64,000 nucleotides of DNA from CAYWBU01 sp942491525 (GTDB lineage Bacteria; Desulfobacterota; Desulfomonilia; UBA1062). The notes under the pieces were generated by a model, which saw only the letters and a program-made list of their open reading frames with translations, made no database searches and had not been told where the DNA came from. A program made the translations under genes and the position numbers. Position 1 is the first letter of the stretch; every line of letters starts with the position of its first letter. Below are positions 16,324-23,760 of this stretch, in pieces. The stretch is taken from contig CALOBW010000056.1 of NCBI GenBank assembly GCA_942491525.1, positions 434,001 to 498,000 of the forward strand. The letters are read 5' to 3'.

Positions 16324-16387
16324 GTCTAAGGTTCACACCTTAAAGACCTCCTCTTTACCGGGCAGCCTAAAAGCCCGGTCCTTTTTT
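16324..16387 (+). ncRNA. Candidate small RNA or structured 3' end with anti-Shine-Dalgarno tract
   Basis: Downstream of the Sel1 gene lies a hairpin (TAAGGT / ACCTTA, 16327-16332 with 16337-16342, extended by GTC/GAC). It is followed by a single-stranded CCTCCTCTTT and then a terminator hairpin. Two hairpins around an exposed CCUCC are typical of trans-acting small RNAs that pair with ribosome sites. No promoter is clear, so it may be a processed 3' UTR. Confidence 0.3.
16357..16387 (+). terminator. Rho-independent terminator
   Basis: ACCGGGC (16357-16363) pairs with GCCCGGT (16373-16379), followed by CC and six T. It ends the operon at 15252-16275. Confidence 0.9.
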
Positions 16388-16466
16388 AGTACGATAGAAG
16401 AATTTCAATCCAATCTATTTGTATAAATAAAAGCATCATTTACAATATCTTTTTAAATTGTTAATG

Positions 16467-16482
16467 TACTGACTGTTCAGTA
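16467..16482. promoter_or_regulatory. TetR-type operator of the GMC/GRE-fusion operon
   Basis: TACTGACTGTTCAGTA has perfect six-base arms (TACTGA / TCAGTA) around CTGT, as in AcrR/TetR operators. It lies 110 bases upstream of the first gene of a six-gene operon that ends with its own TetR gene (23130-23750), the likely ligand-responsive repressor. The rest of the 16276-16591 gap is AT-rich and has no gene. Confidence 0.55.
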
Positions 16483-16591
16483 TAAGAATATTTATATGCT
16501 GGACGCTGAGCTATTGATGAAAAGAAGCATGGGGTTATTAAGTTTCTGTCTTAAGTGAACCTGCGACGAGTGGCTTGTAATAGGAGGATAT

Positions 16592-17062
16592 ATGCCTGGA
16601 TTTAAGGCTGACGAGGTGATGGTTGGAACTCATATGTTCAGGGGTGAGTCTCGGCCGCTGCATTTTACTCTAACCTGGTGTAGTGACTCGTTCTTACAGC
16701 TGATAAATCCGTTTAGTGATGCGTTTCTCTTCAATCAGGCCCGCGGCGTGATCACTGTCGGCGGTCTGGTTGACAAGGCCGAATGCCGCGGGACCCTGCA
16801 TCTGAAATATTTCAAGGATCGCACGATCCGTTACGATCTGGAGTTCGCTGATTCAGCGGGCAAGCGCTATCTCTATGTGGGTGAGAAGGTAGACCTCTGG
16901 CCCTGGAATCTACATCGTACACATGTGACCTGCTACGGCAGAATAATTGAGCTGGAGTCCGGTCAGGTTATTTCCGAGTCTGTGGTCAGGTTCCCCTACC
17001 GAGAAATGCTGCCCTTTGTGATGTCGATGCGTATCAAGACATCTCCCATATTTCTTGATTAA
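16592..17062 (+). CDS. Beta-rich accessory protein of a GMC oxidoreductase operon
   Basis: The 156-residue soluble protein is rich in beta strands: LHFTLTW, GVITVGGLV, RGTLHLKYF, TIRYDLEFADSAGKRYLYVGEKV at positions about 16826-16894. It closes with a VTCYGRIIELESG region. From memory, a similar strand-rich segment is fused to GMC oxidoreductase domains in some long cholesterol-oxidase-like proteins; here it would be a free-standing subunit. That link is an inference and needs profile comparison. It is the first gene of the operon; a good AGGAGG site precedes the ATG. Nine bases separate it from the next gene. Confidence 0.55.
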   Translation: MPGFKADEVMVGTHMFRGESRPLHFTLTWCSDSFLQLINPFSDAFLFNQARGVITVGGLVDKAECRGTLHLKYFKDRTIRYDLEFADSAGKRYLYVGEKVDLWPWNLHRTHVTCYGRIIELESGQVISESVVRFPYREMLPFVMSMRIKTSPIFLD

Positions 17063-17071
17063 GGAGAGATT

Positions 17072-17503
17072 ATGCAAGTGTTCTCAAATAAAGAGGCCGA
17101 GATTCTGGCTGCTATGGGTGCCGGCATGATCCCGTGCGGCGGTGATGATTTTGAATTGGGCGCTGCCGATCTCAAGGATCAGTGGCTGCCTTTGAGCGAT
17201 CATCTGGTCTCCAGGATGCCTGCCATTATGCGCTATGGTCTGAAGTTTCTGCTTCATCTGGTTAACTACGGCTGGCCCTGGGCCTTCGGACGTACCCTCA
17301 AACCCATGACAAAGATGGCGGAAACCGATATCGCCGCTATGTTTGAGCGGATGGAGAAGATGCCTTTTCCCATCCCGGTCAACTTGCTGCTGGTCAAGAT
17401 TCTTGTCTTTACGGGGTTCTATGAGTTGGATGAGGTCAAAGATGCAATCGGCTACCAGACAAAGTTTGCCAATCATCCGGCCTTTGAGGGGATTAAGGAA
17501 TGA
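17072..17503 (+). CDS. Small helical protein preceding a GMC dehydrogenase, gluconate-dehydrogenase-subunit-3-like
   Basis: The 143-residue protein begins with F-x-x-K-E-A-E-I-L-A-A-M-G-A-G-M-I-P, close to the start of the small (subunit 3) partner of membrane GMC dehydrogenases (F-x-x-x-E-x-x-x-L-x-A-I-x-D-x-I-I-P). It has hydrophobic patches around residues 52-68 and 104-116 but no signal peptide. Its stop overlaps the ATG of the GMC flavoprotein (ATGA at 17500-17503), the usual order for such subunit pairs. It probably stabilises the flavoprotein. The family resemblance is partial, so the name is tentative. Confidence 0.6.
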   Translation: MQVFSNKEAEILAAMGAGMIPCGGDDFELGAADLKDQWLPLSDHLVSRMPAIMRYGLKFLLHLVNYGWPWAFGRTLKPMTKMAETDIAAMFERMEKMPFPIPVNLLLVKILVFTGFYELDEVKDAIGYQTKFANHPAFEGIKE

Positions 17504-19029
17504 GCCGGATCTTCGAAGTTAAAGATATTGAATCGGATATGGTGGAGCAGGCGGATGTCTGCGTTGTGGGCAGCGGCGCCGGTGGCTCCGTGGTGGCCAA
17601 GGAGCTGGCCGAGCGCGGGCTGAGGGTTGTGCTTCTGGAAGAGGGCGGCGCCTATTCGACGGTCAACTATAATCAACGTCCGGCTGACATGACCGCCATG
17701 ATGTACCGTGACGGTGCGGCCAATTTTGCCCTGGGCCTGCCGCCGATTATGCTGCCTTTGGGCAAGTGTATTGGCGGTACCACAACCATTAATTCGGGCA
17801 CCTGTTTTCGCACCCCCGAGGCCACGGTTGAGAAGTGGGTTGCCGAGTACGGCTGCCAGGGCCTCAATTATGAGGATCTGATTCCCTACTTGGATAAGGT
17901 TGAAAATGAGATCAGCGTCAGCGAGCTGTCTGAAGATGTGCTGGGCAATATCTACAAGGTGGTCAAGCGCGGCGCTGAAAAAATAGGCGTTGAGTGTAAA
18001 CCGCTTAGACATAATGCTAAAGGTTGCGAAGGTGCCGGAATCTGTCAGTGGGGCTGTCCCAGGGGCGCCAAGCAGTCCATGGAGGTCTCCTATGTACCCA
18101 AGGCGCTCAAGGCCGGTGCCGTGGTCTATGCCAACTGCAAAGTCACCAAGCTGGATGTGCTGGCCGGCAAGGTGCAGGGTGTGCACGGCGTTTTCGTCAA
18201 TCCGGCCAATAATAAGAAGAGCCATAAGATTCAGGTTCGTGCCAAGGTTGTCTGCCTGGCCATGGGCACCATGATCACGCCGGCCTTCCTCTTGAAACAG
18301 GGGCTGGCCAATAGTACTTCGGGCTGGGTGGGCAAGGGTCTCAGCATGCACCCCTGCGGCCGTGTCGTGGCCGAAATGGATGAGGAGGTCAATGGCCATC
18401 ATGGCGTCTCGCAGGGCGGTTATGTGGATGGCTGGTCGCATGAGGGCATCAACCTGGAGGGAATCTTTATTCCGCCCAATTTGCTGACTGCCGCCATGCC
18501 CGGCGTGGGTATGGCTCATAAGTATAATGCCAAACACTACAGAAATATGGCCGCATTCGGCGCCATGATTTGTGACTCGACCCGCGGGCGTGTTTTCCGC
18601 GGCCTGCTGGGAATGCCCTTTATGGCCTGGTACTCCATGAACCGGGAGGATGCCAGAAAGTTGCAGAAAGCCGTGGCCTGCACGGTTGAGATCTTTCTGG
18701 CCGCCGGAGCCAGACGCGTTTTCACCGGCGCGCATCCCATGCCGGTGATCAGTAACAGCGATGATCTGGAACGTTTCTGTAAACTAGACATCAAACCCTG
18801 GCAGTGGGAGGAGATCTTTGCCTTTCATCCTTTGGGAACCTGCCGCATGGGCAACGATCCGCGTAAATCAGTGGTCAACCTCAACCTGGAGTCTCATGAG
18901 ATCAAGGGTCTCTTTATTCCGGATGGTTCACCCTTCCCAACGCCGTTGGGCGTCAATCCGCAGGTGACCATCATGACCTTTGCCACCCGTGCAGCCGCGT
19001 ACATCGCGGATAATTTTGAAAGCTATTAG
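17500..19029 (+). CDS. GMC-family FAD oxidoreductase, long-chain alcohol/cholesterol-oxidase-like
   Basis: The 509-residue flavoprotein has the FAD-binding Rossmann motif VVGSGAGGSVVAKELAERG near residue 25 and the GMC signature G-K-C-I-G-G-T-T-T-I-N-S-G around residue 88. It also has a four-cysteine segment, C-E-G-A-G-I-C-Q-W-G-C-P-R-G-A-K, that is characteristic of long-chain alcohol oxidase-like members. The C-terminal HPLGTCRMG contains the catalytic His, followed by IPDGSPFP and N-P-Q-x-T. It should oxidise an alcohol to an aldehyde or ketone, probably on a hydrophobic substrate. It sits directly before the activase-GRE fusion gene with 70 bases between, in one operon. An oxidase that makes peroxide would be odd beside an oxygen-sensitive GRE, so a dehydrogenase using another acceptor is more plausible. 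Confidence 0.88.
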   Translation: MSRIFEVKDIESDMVEQADVCVVGSGAGGSVVAKELAERGLRVVLLEEGGAYSTVNYNQRPADMTAMMYRDGAANFALGLPPIMLPLGKCIGGTTTINSGTCFRTPEATVEKWVAEYGCQGLNYEDLIPYLDKVENEISVSELSEDVLGNIYKVVKRGAEKIGVECKPLRHNAKGCEGAGICQWGCPRGAKQSMEVSYVPKALKAGAVVYANCKVTKLDVLAGKVQGVHGVFVNPANNKKSHKIQVRAKVVCLAMGTMITPAFLLKQGLANSTSGWVGKGLSMHPCGRVVAEMDEEVNGHHGVSQGGYVDGWSHEGINLEGIFIPPNLLTAAMPGVGMAHKYNAKHYRNMAAFGAMICDSTRGRVFRGLLGMPFMAWYSMNREDARKLQKAVACTVEIFLAAGARRVFTGAHPMPVISNSDDLERFCKLDIKPWQWEEIFAFHPLGTCRMGNDPRKSVVNLNLESHEIKGLFIPDGSPFPTPLGVNPQVTIMTFATRAAAYIADNFESY

Positions 19030-19099
19030 AGTCTTGGATAAGTCTTAGAAAATATATTGGGACAGTGTCTTGAAATTAGATAAAATTAAAGGAGTTATC

Positions 19100-22000
19100 A
19101 TGGAAAATCTAGGAAGCAGTCAGGTATCGGCGGCGCCGGTTGCGCCGGAAACAAAAAAAACAGCAGATACTAAACAGTTGCGGGTTCTGAATGTTCAGCG
19201 GACCTGCGTGCATGACGGTCCCGGTATCCGCACCACAATTTTTTTCCAGGGTTGCGGACTGAGATGTGCCTGGTGTCAGAATCCTGAATCTCTGACCGTC
19301 AATCCTGAGCTGGCCGGCGAATACAGCACAGAGCAGCTGGCCGAAGTGGTCCTCAGGGACAGGGAGTACTATCGGGAGACCGGCGGCGGGGTGACCTTGA
19401 GCGGCGGTGATCCGCTGCTGCAGAACCCGGACTCTCTGATCGGCCTGCTCAAGATGCTGATTGCAGAGCAGATCCACATCAGCGTCGAGACCTCCCTGCA
19501 TGTGCCCTGGAGCAATGTTGAGAAGGTTGCCCCCTACGTAGATCTCTTTCTGGTGGACCTCAAGGCCGTGGGCGATGAGGATCTCCATCTGAAATGCACC
19601 GGGCAGGACGGGCGTCTGATCAGTGAGAATATCCATAAACTGGCCGCCAGCGGCGCGCCTATGCGCTTCAGGAAGGTTATCGTGCCGGCTTACAACGACA
19701 CTGATAAGAACCTGAAGGCTACCGCCAGACTGCTCAAGAAGCTCGGGCATGACTCAATCGAGCTGCTCAAGTATCACAATATGTATGAGGACAAGGCCAA
19801 TCGCCTGAATCTTGATATCGCCATGCTGGAGATTGCTCCTGAGCGCAGCCTGAGGGCTCTTAAAAGTGCCACTGCCACGTTAAATGATTTGGGGATTGAG
19901 TGTTTCTGTACGGAGCTGGAAGCTGCCCCGGCCCCAGCTAAATTCAGCGAGCGGGTCTATGCTGTCCAGGACGCCATCCGGGGCTTTGGCCGTCATCTCT
20001 GCTTTGAGGTCTCCAACCTCAAGACCGACTACTACAGGAAAAACGGTTTCAAGAAGCCGGCGCCCATCCACCGCTCCGAGCGACTGGCCTATGTGCTGCA
20101 GAATAAAAAGAAGGTCGTCTATGATGATGAGCTGCTGGTGGGCAACTTCACCTCCAAACGGGTGGGTGCCCAGGTCTGGGAGGAGCACTATGGGCTTTTG
20201 CTGATCTCAATTCTGCATCAGATCAACCGTCAGAAGCCGGTCTCATTCAAGTGCACCTTCAAGGAGCGGCTGAGCTTCTACTTCAAGGTTGCGCCCTTCT
20301 GGGTGACGCACTGCGTGCTGCTCAAGGCGCTCTCCGTGCCGCAGTTCATCCTGACCCTGGCGCGCGCCTCCGAGATGAACGCCGGTTTCAACAACAACAT
20401 GGCCTCCATCGCCCATTTCAAGGTCAACTTTGAGCGCATCCTGGAGCTGGGCACCAGCGGCCTGATCGCCGAGATCAATGAGCAGAAAGCCATCAATCCC
20501 CAGAGCCGGGACTTCTATGATGGCGCCATTGTCGCCCTGAGGGGGCTGGAAGCCTTTGCCCAGGGTTATGCAAAAGAGCTGGAGTGGCTGAGCCGTACAG
20601 AGAGTGATCCCGTGCGTGCTGCAGAGCTTGAAGAGATGGCCGCCATCTGCCGCCACGTGCCAGTGAGTCCGGCGCGCACCTACCATGAGGCCCTGCAGAG
20701 CATGCTCTTCCTGCAGATTGCGCTCTGCATCGAGTCCTTCGAGAATGCGGTCTCCTTCGGCCGCGTGGATCAGCTCCTCTACCCCTACTACAAGGCTGAC
20801 CTGGATGCCGGCCGCATCACCTATGAGAAGGCCAAGGAGCTGCTGGCCCTCTTCGTGCTCAAGATGGATGAGGCCATTCTGGTCAATGACGGCGACACCT
20901 ACCTTAGTATCGGCCGCAACTTTGAGACCCTCTCCACCGACCAGGCGCTCACTTTCGGCGGCACCAGCCGTGACGGAGCTGATGCCACCAATGACCTGAC
21001 CTATATGCTGGTGGATATCTGTGAGCTGCAGCCGCTGGCCGTCAATATGACCGCGCGTATTCACAATGATAGTCCGGAGGCGTACCTTGATCGCCTGGCT
21101 GAGGTCTACATCAACGGTTCGCCCATGCCTGAGCTCTTCAATGATGAGATCTATTTTGAAACCCTGCAGAGGCACTACGATACCACCCTTGAAGATGCCC
21201 GCAACTATGCCATTATCGGCTGCGTTGAGCCCAATGCCTCTGAGGATCATTTCGGCAACACCGACTGCGCCAACATGAATTTGGCGCTGCCGCTGCTGCA
21301 GGCTCTCAAGGGTCAGGAGCATGACCTTTGGAACTTTGGCGTACCTGATGCGCTGGAGAAGCTCATTACCAAGGCTGTGGAGTATAACTTTAAGGCAGAC
21401 GGGCGAGTTGTGCGCTGCTACAGCCGAGCCCGGCAGCGCTTCTTGAAGATGCTCAGACCCCAGGCTTATAATCCGCCACAGAATATGGATGAACTGATTG
21501 AGCGCTTTCAGGCGCGCCTGAATCATCTGGCCTGCGGCATCCTCAGCGACCACCAGCAGATCGAGGAAGCTCTGCGCAAGGACTTCCCGACGCCGCTGGC
21601 CTCATCGCTCTACGAGAGCTGTGTGCAGAGCGGCAAGGATGTCTACGACGGCGGTACAACTTTTAACAGCAGCGGCATTCAGGCCGTCGGTGTGACCGAT
21701 GTGGCCGATTCGCTCTACGCCATTGATGAAGTTGTATTCAAGCAGGGGCGTTACACGCTGGATGAGGTTATTGGGGCAATTGATAACAACTTTGAAGGTG
21801 CTCAGGAGATACATGAGGCCCTCTTGAGTGTTCCCAAGTTCGGTAACGATGGATCAAAAGAAGCCAGCCGCTGGGTTACAAGAGTGATGGAGATTTTCAA
21901 CAAGGCTCTTGATTCGGTTCCCAATGTGCCGCGCGACGGGATCTACTCGGCCGGCTATTACGCCCTGAATGTCTGCGATATCTACGGCAAGAAGACTCCG

Positions 22001-22405
22001 GCCCTGCCGTCAGGCAGGCTCGAAGGTGTGCCGCTGGCCAACAGTATCACGCCCCACTACGGCATGCAGCAGAGCGACCTGCTCTCGTCATTGAACGCGG
22101 TGGCCGATGTGGACTATGCCAACTTTGCGCCCAACGGCACCACCGTCACCTTTACCATCGACTCGGCCCTCTTCCAGGGGGAAGGCGGGGTTAAGAATCT
22201 GTCAAGCATCTTCAAAACCTTCTTCAAGACCGGCGGCATGCAGTTTCAGCCTAACGTGATCAACCGCGATATTCTGCTGGAAGCCTATGAAAACCCTGAG
22301 AAGCATCCCTACCTGATGGTGCGGGTGGCCGGCTACTGCGCCTATTTCAATGAGCTGTCCGATGATCTGAAGCAGATCATCATCAACCGCACCTGCTACT
22401 GCTGA
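19100..22405 (+). CDS. Fusion of radical-SAM activase and glycyl radical enzyme
   Basis: One 1101-residue polypeptide contains two proteins that are normally separate. Residues ~25-290 form a PflA-type activase. It has CxxxCxxC (Cys52, Cys56, Cys59), HDGPGIRTT before it, GGGVTLSGGDPL after it, and no ferredoxin insert. A Pro/Ala linker (EAAPAPAKF) then leads to a complete GRE domain to the end. Its catalytic motif IIGCVEPN holds Cys708 and Glu710; the radical glycine is Gly1078 in RVAGYCAYF. Glu two residues after Cys is seen in eliminase/decarboxylase GREs (CutC, glycerol dehydratase, HPAD), not in pyruvate formate-lyase. The ATG at 19100 has AAAGGAG. Neighbours are a GMC flavoprotein and a START-like exported protein. 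The substrate is unknown; both halves retain all key residues. Confidence 0.9.
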   Translation: MENLGSSQVSAAPVAPETKKTADTKQLRVLNVQRTCVHDGPGIRTTIFFQGCGLRCAWCQNPESLTVNPELAGEYSTEQLAEVVLRDREYYRETGGGVTLSGGDPLLQNPDSLIGLLKMLIAEQIHISVETSLHVPWSNVEKVAPYVDLFLVDLKAVGDEDLHLKCTGQDGRLISENIHKLAASGAPMRFRKVIVPAYNDTDKNLKATARLLKKLGHDSIELLKYHNMYEDKANRLNLDIAMLEIAPERSLRALKSATATLNDLGIECFCTELEAAPAPAKFSERVYAVQDAIRGFGRHLCFEVSNLKTDYYRKNGFKKPAPIHRSERLAYVLQNKKKVVYDDELLVGNFTSKRVGAQVWEEHYGLLLISILHQINRQKPVSFKCTFKERLSFYFKVAPFWVTHCVLLKALSVPQFILTLARASEMNAGFNNNMASIAHFKVNFERILELGTSGLIAEINEQKAINPQSRDFYDGAIVALRGLEAFAQGYAKELEWLSRTESDPVRAAELEEMAAICRHVPVSPARTYHEALQSMLFLQIALCIESFENAVSFGRVDQLLYPYYKADLDAGRITYEKAKELLALFVLKMDEAILVNDGDTYLSIGRNFETLSTDQALTFGGTSRDGADATNDLTYMLVDICELQPLAVNMTARIHNDSPEAYLDRLAEVYINGSPMPELFNDEIYFETLQRHYDTTLEDARNYAIIGCVEPNASEDHFGNTDCANMNLALPLLQALKGQEHDLWNFGVPDALEKLITKAVEYNFKADGRVVRCYSRARQRFLKMLRPQAYNPPQNMDELIERFQARLNHLACGILSDHQQIEEALRKDFPTPLASSLYESCVQSGKDVYDGGTTFNSSGIQAVGVTDVADSLYAIDEVVFKQGRYTLDEVIGAIDNNFEGAQEIHEALLSVPKFGNDGSKEASRWVTRVMEIFNKALDSVPNVPRDGIYSAGYYALNVCDIYGKKTPALPSGRLEGVPLANSITPHYGMQQSDLLSSLNAVADVDYANFAPNGTTVTFTIDSALFQGEGGVKNLSSIFKTFFKTGGMQFQPNVINRDILLEAYENPEKHPYLMVRVAGYCAYFNELSDDLKQIIINRTCYC

Positions 22406-22415
22406 GGAGGGACTT

Positions 22416-23072
22416 ATGAAAAAGATAATACTACTGCTGACGGTGCTATTGCTAAGTTCGCAGCTTAATGCCGCCCAGCTCGGCCGTGTCGGTTTTGATC
22501 TGGATATGGAAAAGTTGGAAAATGGTAAGCTGCAGATATTTGAGGAGCACTTTGGTGATACGAAGAAGCGCGTGGTCGGTGTGATTCTGATAGACGCCCC
22601 GCCGCATGAAGTTTGGCAGGTGATCGTAGACTGGGACTCCATGGGCGACTATGTACCCGGACTCGATTACTACCGTACCGAGTATGTCATCAAACCTATT
22701 GATGAAAATGGCGGACGCAGTCTGATAGAGGGCAAACTCAGCATTCCGCTGGTCAATATTCAGTATACCCTGAATACAACCTTCGATGCCGGCAACATGC
22801 GTCAGGAATGGCAGCTGGTTACAGCCGCCGCCGCAGAAAAGTATCAGAAAGAGGGTGTGCAGGTTAGTGGGCCATCCAGCGGCCTGAGCAATATTGAGGG
22901 CTATGGTTTTCTTGAACCCTATGCCGAAGGCCGCAAAACGGTCTATGTCTACGCTCCGATTGTTGAGGTTGGCATGAAACTGCCGGCAAGCATCGATCGG
23001 GCCCTTTCAAAGAACTCTCTTTCAGGGTATGTAAAGGCGGTGAAGAAGAGGGTTGAATCGGCAGACCGGTAA
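22416..23072 (+). CDS. Exported START/SRPBCC-like lipid-binding protein
   Basis: The 218-residue product has a signal peptide (MKKIILLLTVLLLSSQLNA) and a helix-grip fold pattern. This comprises VVGVILIDAPPHEVWQVIVDWDSMGDYVPGLD early on (positions about 22570-22665), an R-S-L-I-E-G-K-L-S-I-P strand in the middle, and a long C-terminal amphipathic helix (GYVKAVKKRVE). The 'PPHEVWQVIVDWDSM..YVPG' start is typical of START/polyketide-cyclase-like domains, which enclose hydrophobic ligands such as sterols. The gene is ten bases after the GRE fusion stop, with a GAGGAGG site, in the same operon. A role in presenting a lipid-like substrate in the periplasm is the natural inference; the GRE itself is cytoplasmic, so it would act in uptake or export. 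Confidence 0.8.
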   Translation: MKKIILLLTVLLLSSQLNAAQLGRVGFDLDMEKLENGKLQIFEEHFGDTKKRVVGVILIDAPPHEVWQVIVDWDSMGDYVPGLDYYRTEYVIKPIDENGGRSLIEGKLSIPLVNIQYTLNTTFDAGNMRQEWQLVTAAAAEKYQKEGVQVSGPSSGLSNIEGYGFLEPYAEGRKTVYVYAPIVEVGMKLPASIDRALSKNSLSGYVKAVKKRVESADR

Positions 23073-23129
23073 TATATTCGCACTTTTGTGGTGCCGGGCT
23101 TGCTGGGCCGTTTTACTGAGGATTATTTT

Positions 23130-23750
23130 ATGGCTAAAGCAACAATGGGAGTTAGAAAAAATCACAGGGAAGCTGAACGGCGTGCTGCTATCCGGCAGTC
23201 AGCCATTAATGTATTTTCCAGCCGGGGTTATGTTTCGGCAACCATGGATGAGATTGTGGCCGATGCTGATTGCTCCAAGTCGTTGATCTACTGGTACTGG
23301 GGCTCCAAGGCCGATCTTTTCATAGATTTGATTGACCTCTGCATGCAGCAGTATGTGGATCTCTTTGAAAAGGCCGTAGCATCGGATGCTCCATACTTGG
23401 AGCGTATCTTCGAAGTGACTCTGGGCAGTGCGGCAATTTATGAAGAGAATGTTGAGCTCAATAAGCTTGTGCATCTGGGGGCGGTCTCAGACCGCCCCGG
23501 TGAGAACTTTAGGGAGCTGATTGGTAGCTATAAGAATCGCATCATGGGGCTTATTGAACAGCTGCTGCTACAGGGCGTGGGAGAGGGAATCCTTAAAGAT
23601 GGTGTGGATGCTCCGGCCATGGCGCTTTTTATTATGAGTACCGTTGAGGGATATATCTACCTCTCCATTCTTGAAGAGCGCCTGCCCATGAGCAGGCTCT
23701 TCGGGGTGCTGCAGACTTTTTTCCTGCCCCATATAATCAGCGAAGTTTAA
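23130..23750 (+). CDS. TetR/AcrR-family regulator, last gene of the GRE-fusion operon
   Basis: The 206-residue regulator has an N-terminal TetR helix-turn-helix: INVFSSRGYVSATMDEIV, then ADCSKSLIYWYWGSKADLF. The C-terminal part is a helical ligand domain. The ATG at 23130 is preceded by GAGGA; an earlier GTG-led extension carries no family features. It lies 57 bases after the START-like gene in the same direction and is the sixth gene of the operon starting at 16592. The perfect palindrome upstream of that operon (16467-16482) is its most likely binding site, which would make a self-regulated, substrate-induced unit. Confidence 0.85.
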   Translation: MAKATMGVRKNHREAERRAAIRQSAINVFSSRGYVSATMDEIVADADCSKSLIYWYWGSKADLFIDLIDLCMQQYVDLFEKAVASDAPYLERIFEVTLGSAAIYEENVELNKLVHLGAVSDRPGENFRELIGSYKNRIMGLIEQLLLQGVGEGILKDGVDAPAMALFIMSTVEGYIYLSILEERLPMSRLFGVLQTFFLPHIISEV

Positions 23751-23760
23751 GGATCATTGA

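Noticed and set aside
17473..18735. 420-codon open frame on the minus strand
   Set aside because: Antisense shadow of the GMC oxidoreductase gene; no recognisable domain.
20243..21553. 436-codon open frame on the minus strand
   Set aside because: Antisense shadow of the GRE fusion; sequence lacks motifs and a ribosome site.
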